Origin: Streptomyces sp. CG1
Lineage (GTDB): Bacteria > Actinomycetota > Actinomycetes > Streptomycetales > Streptomycetaceae
Length of the DNA stretch: 64,000 nt
Direction: 5' to 3'
NCBI RefSeq assembly: GCF_041080625.1
Contig: NZ_CP163518.1
Location: forward strand, 4,402,001 to 4,466,000
In this document: positions 61,764 through 64,000 of the stretch, in pieces
Position numbering within the stretch: the first letter of the stretch is position 1
How the letters are laid out: each line of letters opens with the position of its first letter
Translations under genes and position numbers: made by a program
Notes under the pieces: generated by a model
Database searches by the model: none
Told to the model about the DNA's origin: nothing
The model's input: only the letters and a program-made list of their open reading frames with translations

Positions 61764-64000
61764 GTGAGCTATCTGCGCCTTCCCCACCTCAGCGGCGACC
61801 TGCTGTGCTTCGTGGCCGAGGACGACCTCTGGCTGGCTCCTCTCGACACCCCGGGCCGGGCCTGGCGGCTCACGGCGGACCGTACGAAGACCGGGCACCC
61901 GCGCTTCTCGCCCGACGGCCGGCAGATCGCGTACACGACCTGGCGCAGCCTCGTGCCCGAGATCCACCTGGTCGGCGTCGACGGCGGTCCCGCGCGGCAG
62001 CTGACGTACTGGGGCAGCTCCGACACGCAGGTCTGCGGATGGGACCCGGACGAGCACATCCTGGCGGTGGCCTCGCACAACCAGCCCTTCTCCTACTTCA
62101 CCTGGGCCTACAAGGTCCCCACCGACGGCGACCCGGGCGGCCGGCTGCCCTGGGGCCCGGTCGCCGACATCCAGGTCGCCGACGTCGCCGGCGAGCACAA
62201 GACCCTCCTGCTCACCGGCACCCCGCCGCACGAACCGGCCTCCTGGAAGCGGTACCGCGGCGGCGCCATGGGCCGGCTCTGGCTGCACGGCAGGCAACTC
62301 GTGCCCGACATCGGCGGCCATCTGGCCTGCCCCATGTTCGTCGCCGGCCGGATCGCCTTCCTCTCCGACCACGAGGGCGTCGGCAACCTCTACTCCTGCG
62401 CCCACGACGGCACCGACCTGCGTCGGCACACCGACCACGATGCCTTCTACGCCCGGCACGCCTCCAGCGACGGCACCCGGGTGGTCTACCAGTGCGCCGG
62501 CGACCTGTGGCTGGTCGACGACTTCGCTCCGGACGCCGTACCACGCAAGCTCGACGTCCGCCTCGGCGGACCGGCCACCGGGCGCCGCCCGTACCAGGTG
62601 CCGGCCGCGCAGAACGTCGACGGCATCTCCGTGGACGAGACCGGCCGGGCCAGCGCCGTCGTCGTACGCGGCAGCCTGTACTGGCTCACCCACCGCGAGG
62701 GCCCCGCCCGTACGATCTCCGACACGCCCGGCGTGCGGGTACGGCTGCCGGAGATGCTGGGGACGACCGGTCAGGTGGCCTATGTGACGGACGCCGAGGG
62801 CGAGGACGCCGTCGAGATCGCCCAGCTGCCCCGCGCGACCGGCGACCGCGCGCCCCGCCGGCTCGCCTCCGGCGAACTGGGCCGCGTCCTGGAACTGGCC
62901 TCCGACCCGGAGGGCGAACGGCTGGCGGTGGCCTCGCACGACGGGCGGTTGCTGCTGATCGATGTGTCGGAGGCGGAGGGCGGGGAGGTCCAGGGGAGCG
63001 ACGCCGAAGCCGCCGCGAGCGGCGCCGGCGAGGTCGCCGGAGCGGCGGCAGATGCGGCAGGTACGGCAGGTACGGGCGAAGAGGGCACGAGAGCTGCGGC
63101 AGGAACCGACGAACAGAACACCGGAGCTGAGCCAGGAACCAACGAACAGAACACCGAACCTGAGCCCGGAACCGACAAACAGAACAGCGGACCTGGACCT
63201 GCGGAAGCCGCCGGAGGCCGTGTCACCGAGCTGATCCGCTCCGTCAACGGCCCCGTCCGCGACCTCTCCTTCTCCCCCGACGGGGCGTGGCTCACCTGGT
63301 CCCACCCGGGCATCGGCCGTTCCCTGCGCCAGATCAAGCTGGCCCGGATCAAGGACCGCCTCATAGTGGACGTGACCAACGGCCGCTTCGAGGACGAGAA
63401 CCCGGTCTTCACCCGCGACGGCCGCTACCTCGCCTTCCTCTCCTGGCGCGGCTTCGACCCGGTGTACGACGTCCACACCGGCGACCTGTCCTTCCCGCTC
63501 GGCTGCCGCCCGTACCTCGTCCCGCTGAACTCGGTGACCCCCTCCCCCTTCGCCCTGAACCCCGAGGGCCGCCCGGCGGCCGGCGGGCTCGACCCGGTCG
63601 AGGACGAGGAGACGGGCGAGGCCGGCACGGTGACGGTGGAGGTGGAGGGCCTGGCGAACCGGGTCACGCCGTTCCCGGTGATCGCCTCGAAGTACTCCGC
63701 GCTGTGCCCGGTCGCGGGCGGCGGACTGGTCTGGCTGCGCTGGCCGATCTCCGGCGCGCTCGGCGAGACCTTCGTCAACCCGGCCGACATCAGCGGTCGC
63801 CCCACGCTGGAGTACTTCAACATCACCAAGGCGAAGAAGGCCGAACTGGTCGACCACATGGACTGGTTCGCGATCAGCGGCGACGGCACCCGGCTGGTCG
63901 TCGTCGACGAGGGCGATCTGCGCGCGGTGCCCTCCACGGAGTCCGGTGACGCGGACACGACCGTCTGGATCGACCTGCGCCGCATCCTGCACGAGGTCGA
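61764..64000 (+). CDS. tricorn protease homologue, 5' part
   Basis: At least 745 codons of a protein that continues past the window end. It begins SYLRLPHLSGDLLCFVAEDD and shows the N-terminal six-bladed propeller of tricorn proteases (ARFSPDG-like blades: HPRFSPDGRQIAYTT, GRIAFLSDHEGVGNLYS, ISVDETGRASAVVV) and the start of the second propeller (DLSFSPDGAWLTWSH). The catalytic PDZ/peptidase part lies outside. An inserted linker with three 33-bp repeats (63102-63200) lies between blades. The GTG at 61764 is the likely start, though its ribosome site is unclear. Confidence 0.85.
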   Translation, partial: MSYLRLPHLSGDLLCFVAEDDLWLAPLDTPGRAWRLTADRTKTGHPRFSPDGRQIAYTTWRSLVPEIHLVGVDGGPARQLTYWGSSDTQVCGWDPDEHILAVASHNQPFSYFTWAYKVPTDGDPGGRLPWGPVADIQVADVAGEHKTLLLTGTPPHEPASWKRYRGGAMGRLWLHGRQLVPDIGGHLACPMFVAGRIAFLSDHEGVGNLYSCAHDGTDLRRHTDHDAFYARHASSDGTRVVYQCAGDLWLVDDFAPDAVPRKLDVRLGGPATGRRPYQVPAAQNVDGISVDETGRASAVVVRGSLYWLTHREGPARTISDTPGVRVRLPEMLGTTGQVAYVTDAEGEDAVEIAQLPRATGDRAPRRLASGELGRVLELASDPEGERLAVASHDGRLLLIDVSEAEGGEVQGSDAEAAASGAGEVAGAAADAAGTAGTGEEGTRAAAGTDEQNTGAEPGTNEQNTEPEPGTDKQNSGPGPAEAAGGRVTELIRSVNGPVRDLSFSPDGAWLTWSHPGIGRSLRQIKLARIKDRLIVDVTNGRFEDENPVFTRDGRYLAFLSWRGFDPVYDVHTGDLSFPLGCRPYLVPLNSVTPSPFALNPEGRPAAGGLDPVEDEETGEAGTVTVEVEGLANRVTPFPVIASKYSALCPVAGGGLVWLRWPISGALGETFVNPADISGRPTLEYFNITKAKKAELVDHMDWFAISGDGTRLVVVDEGDLRAVPSTESGDADTTVWIDLRRILHEV
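63102..63200 (+). repeat. three tandem 33-bp repeats coding for an 11-aa unit
   Basis: Units start at 63102, 63135 and 63168 and encode GTDEQNTGAEP, GTNEQNTEPEP and GTDKQNSGPGP. They sit in an Ala/Gly/Glu-rich linker of the tricorn propeller. Slippage of such repeats would change the linker length by 11 residues. Confidence 0.8.

Noticed and set aside
61614..63992. A 792-aa minus-strand frame across the tricorn gene
   Set aside because: It is the antisense shadow of the tricorn reading frame, which shows propeller motifs and continues to the window edge. The antisense product has no recognisable domain.

Overview
The window looks like the chromosome of a Streptomyces species. Coding GC is very high, starts are often GTG or TTG, and many genes overlap as GTGA/ATGA. 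Several neighbourhoods are known from that genus: tam/tamR, galTEK beside an SSS symporter, rsmA-ispE plus an ABC-F ATPase, rpf, tatD, rsmI and pmt, and later a MecA_N-type PBP beside ssgE. No rRNA, tRNA, CRISPR array or integrase gene was found.

The left core (1-26.1 kb) is mostly housekeeping. It holds a TetR regulator, a Phd/RelE-type toxin-antitoxin pair, tam and tamR with three evenly spaced palindromes between them, two orphan LuxR-type response regulators (one without its phospho-acceptor), galTEK divergent from a sodium:solute symporter, two tandem PQQ-propeller membrane proteins, ABC-F, Uma2, ispE, rsmA, a cell-wall Rpf, tatD, rsmI and the mannosyltransferase pmt.

The middle (26.1-49.2 kb) is accessory DNA inserted between pmt and the PBP gene. 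The last 91 bp of pmt recur at 39144-39234 with two silent differences. A third, internally deleted but in-frame vestige (FWPL joined to DTWV-stop) lies at about 49147-49186. I read these as attachment sites of two tandem islands that used the 3' end of pmt. Island 1 (26.1-39.2 kb) carries an aminoglycoside-phosphotransferase-like kinase, an XRE/TPR regulator divergent from a five-gene operon of small proteins, two large inverted repeats, a low-GC 894-aa protein with predicted HEPN, STAND NTPase, TPR and cold-shock parts (a plausible unrecognised anti-phage effector), an IS5-type transposase, and a damaged junction between an orphan gene and a secreted protease. Island 2 (39.2-49.2 kb) looks like a compact biosynthetic cluster: an A-T-TE NRPS, a 14-TM exporter, an Fe/2-oxoglutarate dioxygenase of the VioC/AsnO type, a complete acetolactate synthase large subunit with an ACT-only small subunit, and an ArsR-type regulator. 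The second acetolactate synthase suggests self-resistance or precursor supply for an uncharacterised amino-acid-like product.

The right core (49.3-64 kb) holds a MecA_N-type PBP abutting ssgE, an ohrR-ohr peroxide pair, a serine hydrolase, a DUF1876 protein, a beta-hydroxyacid-dehydrogenase-like enzyme, a DMT exporter, a membrane-bound PP2C phosphatase, a DUF397/XRE-DUF5753 pair, an MMPL exporter with its TetR regulator, and the 5' part of a tricorn protease gene that runs off the window end.
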